Assembly (NCBI GenBank): GCA_946480125.1
Contig: CAMLIY010000001.1
Location: 1 to 64,000, forward strand
Length of the DNA stretch: 64,000 nucleotides
Source of the DNA: an uncultured Asticcacaulis sp.
GTDB lineage: Bacteria; Pseudomonadota; Alphaproteobacteria; Caulobacterales; Caulobacteraceae
Direction: 5' to 3'
The notes beneath the pieces were generated by a model. It ran no database searches and was not told the DNA's origin. It was given only the letters and a program-made list of their open reading frames with translations. This document shows, in pieces, positions 1 to 7,951 of this stretch; position 1 is the first letter of the stretch, and every line of letters begins with the position of its first letter. A program made the translations under genes and the position numbers.

Positions 1-500
1 CGGCCGATCTCTATGTCAACCTGCAGGGCGATGCGCCGCTGACCCCGGCCTGGTTTGTCGAAGATCTGATCCGCGAGATGAAGACCTATCCCGACACCCA
101 GATGGCCACGCCGGTGCTTCGCTGTGACGCCCAGACCTATGCCAATTTTGTCGAGGACCGCCAGAATGGCCGCGTCGGCGGCACAACGGCGGTGTTCGAC
201 CGCCACATGAACGCGCTCTATTTTTCCAAGGAAGTCATTCCCTATACGGGCAAAACCTTTGGCGAAGGCGATACCATTCCCGTTTTTCACCATGTCGGCG
301 TCTATGCCTATCGCAGCGAAGCGCTGAACAGCTATCTCAAATGGCCGGTCGGGCCTCTGGAAACATACGAGGGCCTGGAGCAACTTCGCTTTCTGGAAAA
401 CGGCATGGCCATCCGCTGCGTCGAGGTCGATGGCCGCGGCCGCGTGTTCTGGGAACTGAACAACCCCGTCGATGTGGCGCGCATCGAACAAGTGATTTAG
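1..500 (+). CDS. kdsB: 3-deoxy-manno-octulosonate cytidylyltransferase (CMP-Kdo synthetase), 5'-truncated
   Basis: Activates Kdo with CTP to CMP-Kdo for lipopolysaccharide inner-core assembly in the cytoplasm. The gene enters the window already open (frame beginning at base 3); about 165 C-terminal residues are visible of a family length near 245-250. The segment VNLQGDAPLTPAWFVEDLI is the nucleotide/metal-binding loop of the family, followed by the typical FHHVGVYAYR and PLETYEGLEQLRFLENG segments. It stops at TAG 498-500, nine bases before the kdsA start, so the two Kdo genes are almost certainly co-transcribed. Identity is secure; the start lies upstream of the window. Confidence 0.95.
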   Translation, partial: ADLYVNLQGDAPLTPAWFVEDLIREMKTYPDTQMATPVLRCDAQTYANFVEDRQNGRVGGTTAVFDRHMNALYFSKEVIPYTGKTFGEGDTIPVFHHVGVYAYRSEALNSYLKWPVGPLETYEGLEQLRFLENGMAIRCVEVDGRGRVFWELNNPVDVARIEQVI

Positions 501-509
501 GAGTAACCC

Positions 510-1373
510 ATGTCGATCCAGCCGCAGCACGTCAAAACGAAGACCTTCGAGATCGGTGATTTCGGCCAGCCGAAGATCAAAATCGGCGGCGATGAACCGT
601 TCGTCCTGATCGCCGGCCCCTGCCAGATCGAGAGCCTCGACCACGCCCTGATGATGGCCGAAAAGATCGCCGAGGCCTGCGCGCCGACCGGCACCAAGTT
701 CATCTATAAGTCGAGCTATGACAAGGCAAACCGCTCATCGATCGGCACCGCCCGCGGTATCGGCATGGAGGAGGGTCTCGATATTCTGGCCGCCGTGCGT
801 GACAAGTTCGGCTGTCCGGTCCTGACCGATGTGCATGATACACATCAGTGCGAACCCGTGGGCAAACAGGTCGATGTCATCCAGATTCCGGCCTTCCTGT
901 GCCGTCAGACGGATCTGCTGCTGGCCGCCGGCGCCACCGGCCGCACCATCAATGTCAAGAAGGGCCAGTTCCTGGCGCCGTGGGACATGAAGAACGTCGC
1001 CAACAAGATCGCCTCAACCGGCAATGAGCGCATCATCCTGTGCGATCGCGGCACCAGCTTCGGTTACAACACCCTGGTCAGTGATTTCCGTGGCCTGCCG
1101 ATCATGGCTCAGACCGGCTATCCGGTGATGTTCGACGCCACCCACTCGGTGCAGCAGCCGGGCGGCCAGGGCACCACCTCCGGCGGCCAGCGCGAGTTCG
1201 CGCCGGTGCTGGCGCGCGCCGCCTGCGCGGTCGGCGTGTCGGCTGTGTTTATCGAAACCCACGAAGACCCGGATCATGCGCCGTCTGACGGGCCGAATAT
1301 GATCTATATCGACAAGATGCAAGACCTGATCGGCACCCTGCGCGCCTTCGATGATCTGGCTAAAGGTAAATAA
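510..1373 (+). CDS. kdsA: 3-deoxy-8-phosphooctulonate synthase (Kdo-8-P synthase)
   Basis: Condenses phosphoenolpyruvate with arabinose-5-phosphate to Kdo-8-phosphate, the first committed step of Kdo synthesis. The 287-aa length is normal for the family. Recognisable segments include [12 protein letters not shown] near residue 30, [28 protein letters not shown] and the [11 protein letters not shown] loop, and the C-terminal [19 protein letters not shown] metal-site region. Start ATG 510 has AGGAG at 500-504, overlapping the kdsB stop. The spacing implies translation from a kdsB-kdsA transcript. The next gene is convergent. Confidence 0.97.
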   Translation: MSIQPQHVKTKTFEIGDFGQPKIKIGGDEPFVLIAGPCQIESLDHALMMAEKIAEACAPTGTKFIYKSSYDKANRSSIGTARGIGMEEGLDILAAVRDKFGCPVLTDVHDTHQCEPVGKQVDVIQIPAFLCRQTDLLLAAGATGRTINVKKGQFLAPWDMKNVANKIASTGNERIILCDRGTSFGYNTLVSDFRGLPIMAQTGYPVMFDATHSVQQPGGQGTTSGGQREFAPVLARAACAVGVSAVFIETHEDPDHAPSDGPNMIYIDKMQDLIGTLRAFDDLAKGK

Positions 1374-1375
1374 GA

Positions 1376-1400
1376 CCTGGGGCCGCAGCCCCCCAGACTC
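1376..1400 (+). terminator. candidate terminator after kdsA
   Basis: CTGGGG (1377-1382) can pair with CCCCAG (1391-1396) around a GC-rich loop, followed by a short T-rich stretch (CTTTAT). It sits three bases after the kdsA stop, between convergent genes. The T tract is poor, so function is uncertain. Confidence 0.4.
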
Positions 1401-1402
1401 CT

Positions 1403-2398
1403 TTATATGGCGAAGTCGCGCGCTACGGTCTTGCTGGCGATCCACATAACGGCGATGGCGATCAATCCGCCGAGCAGGGTGGCGTAAATCCTCTGTTCCG
1501 CGCCATGCAGCGCCGAAACATGCGCCACATAGAGAAGCATTACTGCCGTAAAGCTCACAGCCAGCGAAAAGGCGGCATAGCGGGCCTTGATCAGGGCATA
1601 GGCGCATCCGGCCCCGACGACGCACAAGACCAGATCGAGCCAGCCGAGCGCCGGCAGCACAAAGGTCAGGCCGGTCGCCACCGCGCAGCCGGCCACATTG
1701 CCGATCAGTCGTTCAAAGCCCCTTTGTTTGGTCAGTTGATATTTCGGCTTGAGCACGATCAGGGCGGTCATCGGCGCCCAATAGGCCTTATCGAGGTGCA
1801 GGCCATAGGCCGCCAGCATGCTTAAGGAAACACTGGCCCCCGCCACCAGGCCATAAACCGTCAGGGTGCGGCGCGTGGCCGGAATGGGCACATTGCGCAT
1901 TGCCTTTGGATGACCGCGCGGGATCAGCCGGTCAAGTCCCAGCACGCACACCATCTGGAAGGCACCGGCCAGGGCCACGATGCCGGCGCGATGCACGGCC
2001 GCATCCAGTCCGCCGGCATAATGACTGGCCAGCAAAAGCGCGATGGTGGCCTGCAATGACACCCACCAGATATCTTCGTCGACCAGGGCCAGGCAGGCGC
2101 AGCCGGCGGCAGCCAAGGTCACCAGCGGCAGATAGATAAAAAAGTGCCCCGCCGTTAGCGAACCCACAAGGGCGGCGGCAGTCATCAGCGCCGCCGCGCC
2201 CAGCATGGAACGCGTCTGGTCAGACCGCCGTAATCCAAAGCCGACCGAAAAGGCAGCACCGGCCGCCATGGCGGCGGTCAGCGTGTCATGGGTGATCAGG
2301 CCATAGACCAAACAGGCGGCCAGACCAGGCACACACACTACGGCATGGTGCCAGTCGAACGGCTGAAAATAGCCGGTAACCTTTTTGACCACCGCCAT
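1403..2398 (-). CDS. FUSC-like integral membrane protein
   Basis: A 331-aa polytopic inner-membrane protein with about ten hydrophobic segments arranged as two similar halves, one before and one after residue 165. The second half has the FUSC-type signature: a short amphipathic stretch with AYWAPMTALIVLKPKY, then RGFERLIGNVAGCAVA, close to the W-x-hydrophobic-LKP and RxxGTxxG segments of aromatic-acid exporter/YccS-type proteins. The full-length cytoplasmic domain of AaeB or YccS is absent. The likely start is ATG 2398; it overlaps the stop of the upstream lipoprotein gene (TGATG), so the two are translationally coupled. Substrate unknown; transport of aromatic or amphipathic compounds is a family-level guess. 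Confidence 0.75.
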   Translation of the reverse strand: MAVVKKVTGYFQPFDWHHAVVCVPGLAACLVYGLITHDTLTAAMAAGAAFSVGFGLRRSDQTRSMLGAAALMTAAALVGSLTAGHFFIYLPLVTLAAAGCACLALVDEDIWWVSLQATIALLLASHYAGGLDAAVHRAGIVALAGAFQMVCVLGLDRLIPRGHPKAMRNVPIPATRRTLTVYGLVAGASVSLSMLAAYGLHLDKAYWAPMTALIVLKPKYQLTKQRGFERLIGNVAGCAVATGLTFVLPALGWLDLVLCVVGAGCAYALIKARYAAFSLAVSFTAVMLLYVAHVSALHGAEQRIYATLLGGLIAIAVMWIASKTVARDFAI

Positions 2399-3429
2399 CA
2401 ACGCCCCTCTGGCGCGGGTTTCGCATCAGCCGGCGCCTGAGGCGCCGTAGCGGCATCTGCGGCGCGCTTGTTAGTCCGCGCTTTTTCCAGGCGCTCTTTC
2501 GCCTTCGCGATCAGCGCCTTGTTCTCTGCCCGCTCGGCCTGCATCAGGTCGACCGATGCTTTCATCAGACGGATCGGAATGAAATGGTCGTCGTCCTCCG
2601 GTGCGAACCCCTTGAGTTTCAGCGCCTTGAGGATACCGCGCTGGCGGTCGCCTTCCGTTCCCGGCGCTCGGCCATAGCTGAGATAGAATGAGCGCAACTT
2701 CTCTCGCGTCACCGGATCGAGATCATCCCGGTAGATCAGCACGTCTTCCGGCAGGGCTTCCGACGCCCAGATCACCTTCACCTTGGCAAAGGTTTTCGGG
2801 GCGGTCTGCTGCAAGTCTTGCAGAATATCCGTGTCGACGGCGGCCGCGCTCAGCTTGCCGGAAATCACTCCGGCCATATTTTCATCCGCCGTGCCGGGTA
2901 TAACCGCCTTGAAACAGGTCTTTATATCAACCCGGTTCGGCTGGAAGAAATAATAGAGCGGCGCCTGCCCCGATGCGGCCGCCCGGCGCTCCCCAAGACC
3001 AAAACTGAGTTTGCGGTCGCATTTCAGCAGGTCTTCGGCTTTCAGTTTTGATTCCGCCGGCACGATGATCAGGCTTTGATAGGCGGTGATACCTTCGGCT
3101 TCGGCGAAAACCTCGCCATGGCCGCGCCCCAGCACTTCCACACCCGTCAGGTTGGGGAACCATCCGGCCTGAACCTTCCTGGTCTGGAAGGCCAGCACCT
3201 GGGCATCATAATTGACGGACGGCACGATTTTCACTTGCAGGCCCGTTTGCTTTTGCAGGTCAGCCACGACAGGCGCCCATAAGGCCTGAGTTTTTGTGTC
3301 GTCACTGGACAGAACGGAGAACGATATCTCGCGGCGCGCCTCTATGCCATTACCCAGGCGTTCACACCCCGACAGGGCAAAAACGGCCGCGCCGGTCAGG
3401 ACTATACGTGATAAAGCACTCACGGTCAT
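2398..3429 (-). CDS. PhnD-like periplasmic substrate-binding lipoprotein
   Basis: About 343 aa. The N-terminus is a lipoprotein signal ending in the lipobox LSGC (ATG 3429 chosen; a GTG at 3456 gives a nine-residue extension that spoils the signal peptide). The mature protein has the phosphate/phosphite/phosphonate binding-protein fold: FSVLSSDDTKTQALWAPVV at the start, the VNYDAQVLAF segment, and YRDDLDPVTREKLRSFYLSYG near the C-terminus. The end is a charged, proline- and alanine-rich tail. No ABC permease or ATPase lies nearby; instead it is coupled to the FUSC-like gene. It may be a sensor or a component using a remote transporter. Ligand not determinable. Confidence 0.8.
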   Translation of the reverse strand: MTVSALSRIVLTGAAVFALSGCERLGNGIEARREISFSVLSSDDTKTQALWAPVVADLQKQTGLQVKIVPSVNYDAQVLAFQTRKVQAGWFPNLTGVEVLGRGHGEVFAEAEGITAYQSLIIVPAESKLKAEDLLKCDRKLSFGLGERRAAASGQAPLYYFFQPNRVDIKTCFKAVIPGTADENMAGVISGKLSAAAVDTDILQDLQQTAPKTFAKVKVIWASEALPEDVLIYRDDLDPVTREKLRSFYLSYGRAPGTEGDRQRGILKALKLKGFAPEDDDHFIPIRLMKASVDLMQAERAENKALIAKAKERLEKARTNKRAADAATAPQAPADAKPAPEGR

Positions 3430-3716
3430 CAATCCGTCGTCCCCAATTGCCGCCACCAGTCTGAATCATATGGGGGATTTCACCCGGCTGGCAACCCGTT
3501 TGATCACGCGCCTGACAGGTTCGCTGTAAATATTTACAGGGCGATCCGGTTTATCCCTTTACATGCGCAACTATTCCCCTATTTTACGCCCACTTCCGGC
3601 GGACCCCGAGTTCAAATGGTCCTGCCTCATTTCCTTCGCAAAGATGTTGTATCTTTTGAGAATTGAGGCTCAGGCATCGCTGCTAACGCCGGTCTGGGTT
3701 TAACTTATCTAAGGGT

Positions 3717-4997
3717 ATGCTGGTGGAAAACTACCAATCAGCCCTGGACCTGGTCCGCAAGCAGCCTCCGGAACGTCCCGTCGCCCTCGTGCGACGCGCG
3801 CCCGTCACAGTTGCCGCGCAATGGTTTCAGGCAAATTTCAAAGGCGATGTCTTTTACGCCGTCAAGGCCAATCCGTCCGTATGGGTGCTGGAAACCCTGT
3901 GGGCGGCCGGCGTACGCTCGTTCGATGTCGCCTCGATCCAGGAAGTCGAGCTGGTGCGCTCCACCCTGCCGGCGGCGCGCCTCGCCTTCATGCACCCGGT
4001 CAAGAGCCGCGTGTCGATCGCCCGCGCCTATTTCGATTTCGGCGTCCGCACATTCAGCCTCGATACGCACGAGGAACTGGCCAAGATCCTCGACGCTACG
4101 GGCCATGCGAAAGACCTGAATCTGGTTGTGCGCCTGGCCACCTCCGGCGAAGGCTCCAACCTGCCTCTGACCAACAAGTTCGGCGCCCAGACGCACGAAG
4201 CCCCCTCGCTGTTGCTGGCCACCCGCCAGGCGACGCAGGATATGATGGGCATTTCGTTCCACGTCGGTTCGCAGTGCATGCGCCCCACGGCCTACGCCGC
4301 CGCCATGCTGGCCGCGTCGCGCTCGCTGGTGCGCGCCGGCGTCTTCGCCGATATCGTCGATGTCGGCGGCGGCTTCCCGTCGGTTTACCCCGGCATGATC
4401 CCGCCGGCGCTTTCGGAATATATGGACACCATTAATCGGGCCTTCAACGAGATGAAGGTGCATGAGGAAACCCAGCTGTGGGCCGAACCGGGCCGTGCGC
4501 TGGTGGCGGAATCGACCTCGGTGCTGACAAAGGTGGAACTGCGCAAGGGCGATGCTCTCTATCTCAACGATGGCTCCTACGGCAATTTGTTCGACGCCAC
4601 CCACGCCAAATGGCCCTTCCCGGTGCGTCTGCACCGTCCGGATGAGACCCATGACGATGAGCAGTTGAAGCCGTTCCGCTTCTATGGACCGACCTGCGAC
4701 TCCATCGATTCCATGCCAGGCCCCTTCTGGCTGCCGGCGGATGTCAATGAAGGCGATTATGTCGAGATCGGCATGCTGGGCGCCTATGGCGTCACCATGG
4801 GTACGCGCTTCAATGGTTATGGCGAGACGGAAACCGTCTTTCTCGATGACGCGCCGATGGCCTCGCTGTTCGGCCTGGGGCCGCGCAGCCTGACCAATCC
4901 GCGGGGCTTTTCAGAAGGTGAAGACAACAAGATTATACGCCTTAACCGTCCCAAGGGCGGCAAACGTGGCAAGAAGCGTGTCAAGGCCAAGGCGTAG
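3717..4997 (+). CDS. type III PLP-dependent decarboxylase (ornithine/diamino-acid decarboxylase)
   Basis: Alanine-racemase-fold decarboxylase of the eukaryotic ODC type, 426 aa. Visible hallmarks: the PLP lysine in FYAVKANP (Lys49), HVGSQ near residue 181, the phosphate-binding glycines DVGGGFPSVYPG, EPGR near 257, and the dimer-interface GPTCDSID with the catalytic Cys near 325. The likely reaction is ornithine (or lysine) to putrescine (or cadaverine). The tail is strikingly basic (RPKGGKRGKKRVKAKA), longer than in typical homologues. ATG 3717 follows AAGGG by one base, so GTG 3723, seven bases after it, may be the true start. A deoxyhypusine-synthase-like gene lies 1.6 kb downstream, suggesting a polyamine pathway locus. 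Confidence 0.88.
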   Translation: MLVENYQSALDLVRKQPPERPVALVRRAPVTVAAQWFQANFKGDVFYAVKANPSVWVLETLWAAGVRSFDVASIQEVELVRSTLPAARLAFMHPVKSRVSIARAYFDFGVRTFSLDTHEELAKILDATGHAKDLNLVVRLATSGEGSNLPLTNKFGAQTHEAPSLLLATRQATQDMMGISFHVGSQCMRPTAYAAAMLAASRSLVRAGVFADIVDVGGGFPSVYPGMIPPALSEYMDTINRAFNEMKVHEETQLWAEPGRALVAESTSVLTKVELRKGDALYLNDGSYGNLFDATHAKWPFPVRLHRPDETHDDEQLKPFRFYGPTCDSIDSMPGPFWLPADVNEGDYVEIGMLGAYGVTMGTRFNGYGETETVFLDDAPMASLFGLGPRSLTNPRGFSEGEDNKIIRLNRPKGGKRGKKRVKAKA

Positions 4998-5036
4998 CGC
5001 TGTCGACTTATGGGGTTGGAGTCGTAATCCTATAAA

Positions 5037-6089
5037 TCAGCCGGCGCCGGGCCCCTTGCGCCGCGTCTGCGACGGCGATTCCCCAAACAGTTGCGTATAG
5101 TATTGCGCGAAACGGCCTGCGTGCGGAAAGCCATGGTCAGCGGCCAGTTCAGCAATCGGCCGTGTATCATTGACATTGCTTAAGGCTTCACGCGCCATTT
5201 TCAAACGCAGAGTGCGCAGATAAGCGTGCGGGGTTACATCCATATGCAGGCGGAAACTGGTTTCAAGGGTGCGGACGCTGATATTGGCCGCGCGCGCCAC
5301 CGTTACCATACTGGGATTATTGCATGCCTCTCGCTGCATGAAATCGCGGGCCACACGCAGATAATTCGGCATAGGCCCGGCCTTTGTCGCCTGCATGCGT
5401 TCACTGTAACGATGTGGAATACTCTCCAGCAGAAGATGGCTAAAGGTCTCAACCAGCCGGTGCTGAAGGGGATCCGACAAATCACGGCTTTGCGCCGTAA
5501 AGGCATCAGAGCACAGCGTATCTATCAGCCGTGACAGAACACGCGCCTTGGGGGCAGCCAGGTCGATGACCGGCCCCAAATGCAGATCGCGCTCGACCGG
5601 CATTTGCAGGATATCGAACAGAAAACGCTGCACCCAGTTATAAGACAGCTTAATGAGGTAAACCTCACAGGTCTTGCCATCTACCGCATGCGACACATGG
5701 GTTTGGGTGATCGGCTGATAGATAATAGCATGTCCCGGCTCAATCTTTTGAACTGCCGTATGACTGCGCTGCAAGGAAAGAGCCCCTTTCACCGGCATAA
5801 CGATAATCACATCATAGCTGCTCTCGCTTTGCAATTGTACAAAGCCGGAGTCCGAAATGAGACGCGCCATTATGGCATGCGGCATTTCACCATCCTGAGG
5901 TTTTAAAACACCCAGGTACATTTGCCAGGAAAAGTCTGGCCCGTCTTCATCGTGCGAGCAGCTCCAATCGAAGAATTTACAGATATTTTTCTGAAAACTA
6001 TCGAAATCTTTGCCGGCACATTGCCAGGTTTCAATGGAATCCAGCGGATTGCCTTGCATGTGGTTCAATTCCAGCGCGAAGTCAGTCAT
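5037..6089 (-). CDS. AraC-family transcriptional regulator
   Basis: 350 aa. The C-terminal ~95 residues form the two-helix-turn-helix AraC domain: MVTVARAANISVRTLETSFR for the first HTH and PIAELAADHGFPHAGRFAQYYTQLFGESP for the second. The N-terminal ~240 residues look like an AraC-binding-like (cupin-type) sensor domain with a phenylalanine/tryptophan-rich start. The gene is flanked by the decarboxylase (convergent) and the deoxyhypusine-synthase-like gene (divergent), so regulation of polyamine genes is plausible but not shown. Start ATG 6089 has AGGG seven bases upstream. Confidence 0.88.
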   Translation of the reverse strand: MTDFALELNHMQGNPLDSIETWQCAGKDFDSFQKNICKFFDWSCSHDEDGPDFSWQMYLGVLKPQDGEMPHAIMARLISDSGFVQLQSESSYDVIIVMPVKGALSLQRSHTAVQKIEPGHAIIYQPITQTHVSHAVDGKTCEVYLIKLSYNWVQRFLFDILQMPVERDLHLGPVIDLAAPKARVLSRLIDTLCSDAFTAQSRDLSDPLQHRLVETFSHLLLESIPHRYSERMQATKAGPMPNYLRVARDFMQREACNNPSMVTVARAANISVRTLETSFRLHMDVTPHAYLRTLRLKMAREALSNVNDTRPIAELAADHGFPHAGRFAQYYTQLFGESPSQTRRKGPGAG

Positions 6090-6622
6090 CCGGCACCCTG
6101 CCAGAAACAGCTTTTATTGAAGTAAATCAAAAGTACCTCGCATAAAAGGCAGCGAATATCCGATAATAAGCAGCGGTATCCGTATTGCGAAAAAAACGTC
6201 TAGACTTCCAGAATAATCCACAGACCCTTTATGTACAATGCGTTCAGCCATTGTCATCGTTATCTGTTTTTCTAAAATATCCATAAAACGAACAGGTTTT
6301 GTGCCGTCATTCCCACAATTGTAATTTTATATTCAAGGGGAGCGAAATATAGAACTCCCTGCTTGATCATTATTATTTCTATCCTTGTAAAACCTGACTG
6401 CGGCCTTGAATGACTTGGTGACCGCCAAACCGATCCAATTGACTGTCACAAGAATTGCAAAACAAATGACTATGGGTTATAGCGCCCGCTTCCCGCCCCA
6501 TCGCACCGTCTGGGGGATGAACCTCATGCCAAAAAGTGGTTCCACTTTTTGGATAAACACGAGGCGTCAAAACAGGGCCAATGACGGGCGTCCACCTTAT
6601 CCTGTTCACAAGGAAGCAAGAG
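6090..6622. other. 533-bp divergent intergenic region
   Basis: Separates the AraC gene from the deoxyhypusine-synthase-like gene. It is visibly AT-rich from 6110 to 6400 and must carry promoters for both directions, though I cannot assign -35/-10 boxes with confidence. From 6520 to 6580 it holds a palindromic dispersed repeat (listed separately). No credible ORF. Confidence 0.6.
6529..6552. repeat. alphaproteobacterial-type intergenic palindrome
   Basis: CCAAAAAGTGG and CCACTTTTTGG form perfect 11-bp arms separated by two bases. The flank reads CATGC before and GCGTCAAAACAGGG after. From memory, very similar palindromes with a GCGTCAAAACA-type tail are dispersed through rhizobial and related genomes. 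Only one copy occurs in this window, so its repeat status here is inferred. Confidence 0.6.
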
Positions 6623-7675
6623 ATGAACGCTGATACCCCCCAATCCAACACGAAAGCACAATTGCTCGCCGAAACGGTTGAGCATGTCGACATCACCTCA
6701 TTCGACGCCCGCCCGATCATTGATTCGATGCGCAAGATGTCGTTCTCCTCACGAGATACAGCCCGCGCCGCCGACATCTTCAACATGGCGCTCGAAGACA
6801 AGGCCTGCTCACCGTGGCTGATCCTGGCCGGTTCGACCTCGGCCGGCGGCTGCATGCACGTCTATCGCGACATGGTGAAATTCGGCATGATCGACGCCGT
6901 TGTCGCCACCGGCGCCTCTATCGTCGACATGGATTTTTTCGAAGCGCTCGGCTTCAAGCACTATCAGGCCGCCGGGCCGGTGGACGACAATGTGCTGCGC
7001 GACAACTATATCGACCGTATCTATGATACCTATATCGACGAAGAAGAATTGCAGAACTGCGACCACACGATCCTCGAGATCTGCAATCGCCTGGAGCCGC
7101 GTGCCTATTCATCGCGTGAATTCATCTGGGAAATGGGCAAGTGGCTTTCCGAAGGCAACGCCAAGAAGCCCGGTTCGTTGATCCAGACCGCCTATGAAGA
7201 AGGCGTGCCGATCTTCTGTCCTGCCTTTGTCGATTCATCGGCCGGTTTCGGACTGGTCAAGCACCAGAAGGAACGCATCGCCGCCAAGCAACCCTACCTG
7301 ATGATCGACGCCGTGGCTGATTTCCGCGAACTGACCGACATCAAGATCGCCGCCGGCACCACCGGCCTGTTCATGGTCGGCGGCGGCGTGCCAAAGAACT
7401 TCGCGCAGGATACGGTCGTTTGCGCCGAGATCCTCGGTGTCGAAGCCGACATGCACAAATATGCCGTGCAGATCACCGTGGCCGACGTGCGTGACGGCGC
7501 CTGTTCGTCGTCGACGCTGAAAGAAGCCGCTTCATGGGGCAAGGTCAACACCACCTATGAGCAGATGGTTTTCGCAGAAGCCACCACCGTTGTGCCGCTG
7601 ATCGGTTCCGACGCCTATCATCGCGGCACCTGGCAAGGCCGTGTGAAACCGCGCTGGGCGAAACTATTCGCCTGA
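6623..7675 (+). CDS. deoxyhypusine synthase-like enzyme (probable homospermidine-type polyamine synthase)
   Basis: 350 aa, NAD-dependent deoxyhypusine-synthase fold. The SWGKV motif (Lys near residue 308) matches the lysine that carries the aminobutyl intermediate in DHS, and GGGVPKNFAQD and the glycine-rich ASIVDMDFFEALG NAD-binding region are present. Bacteria lack eIF5A, so members of this family make polyamine products such as homospermidine or related compounds rather than hypusine. The exact substrate cannot be read from sequence. The start is ATG 6623, preceded by AGGAAG at 6611-6616; a longer frame to 6581 lacks a ribosome site. The nearby ornithine-type decarboxylase would supply putrescine. 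Confidence 0.85.
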   Translation: MNADTPQSNTKAQLLAETVEHVDITSFDARPIIDSMRKMSFSSRDTARAADIFNMALEDKACSPWLILAGSTSAGGCMHVYRDMVKFGMIDAVVATGASIVDMDFFEALGFKHYQAAGPVDDNVLRDNYIDRIYDTYIDEEELQNCDHTILEICNRLEPRAYSSREFIWEMGKWLSEGNAKKPGSLIQTAYEEGVPIFCPAFVDSSAGFGLVKHQKERIAAKQPYLMIDAVADFRELTDIKIAAGTTGLFMVGGGVPKNFAQDTVVCAEILGVEADMHKYAVQITVADVRDGACSSSTLKEAASWGKVNTTYEQMVFAEATTVVPLIGSDAYHRGTWQGRVKPRWAKLFA

Positions 7676-7819
7676 CAGGCGATTCCGCTGTCATGCGAAA
7701 TTATGTTCAAAAATGCGTGAGAGCGGGAAGTTATCCAATAAAACGCGGAGATATTTTGTGCGTCGCACTAGCAATTTTCGCATAAAGTATTAAGTTAGGA
7801 TCAAAGCTTAATACATCAT

Positions 7820-7912
7820 ATGATTGAGCTGCGAGTCGTCACCGGGATCACCCCCCCCCCTCGAAACCGGTGGCATGCGACGGAGACCATTGCCCCCCAA
7901 TGGTCTCCGTTT
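7820..7912 (+). ncRNA. candidate small RNA with C-rich loops
   Basis: The 276-bp gap after the polyamine synthase has a structured segment ending in a strong intrinsic terminator. A first hairpin pairs CACCGG (7840-7845) with CCGGTG (7867-7872) and exposes a run of ten cytosines (7851-7860). The second is the terminator stem with an all-C loop. C-rich loops that bind Shine-Dalgarno sequences are known in alphaproteobacterial trans-acting sRNAs (cuckoo-type and GsrN). No promoter was identified with confidence, and it could instead be the 3' UTR of the upstream gene. Confidence 0.4.
7881..7912 (+). terminator. intrinsic terminator
   Basis: Perfect 12-bp stem CGGAGACCATTG (7881-7892) with CAATGGTCTCCG (7898-7909), five-base C loop, followed by TTTT. 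The T run lies only on the + strand side, so it terminates rightward transcription from the polyamine synthase or the candidate sRNA. Confidence 0.85.
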
Positions 7913-7951
7913 TGCGTTCTGCTTACAGCGACCATTGCCTCTGTCAGGGCC

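Noticed and set aside
7851..7860. Run of ten cytosines as a sequencing artefact
   Set aside because: It falls in the loop of a predicted hairpin and changes no reading frame, so I keep it as real though length may vary.
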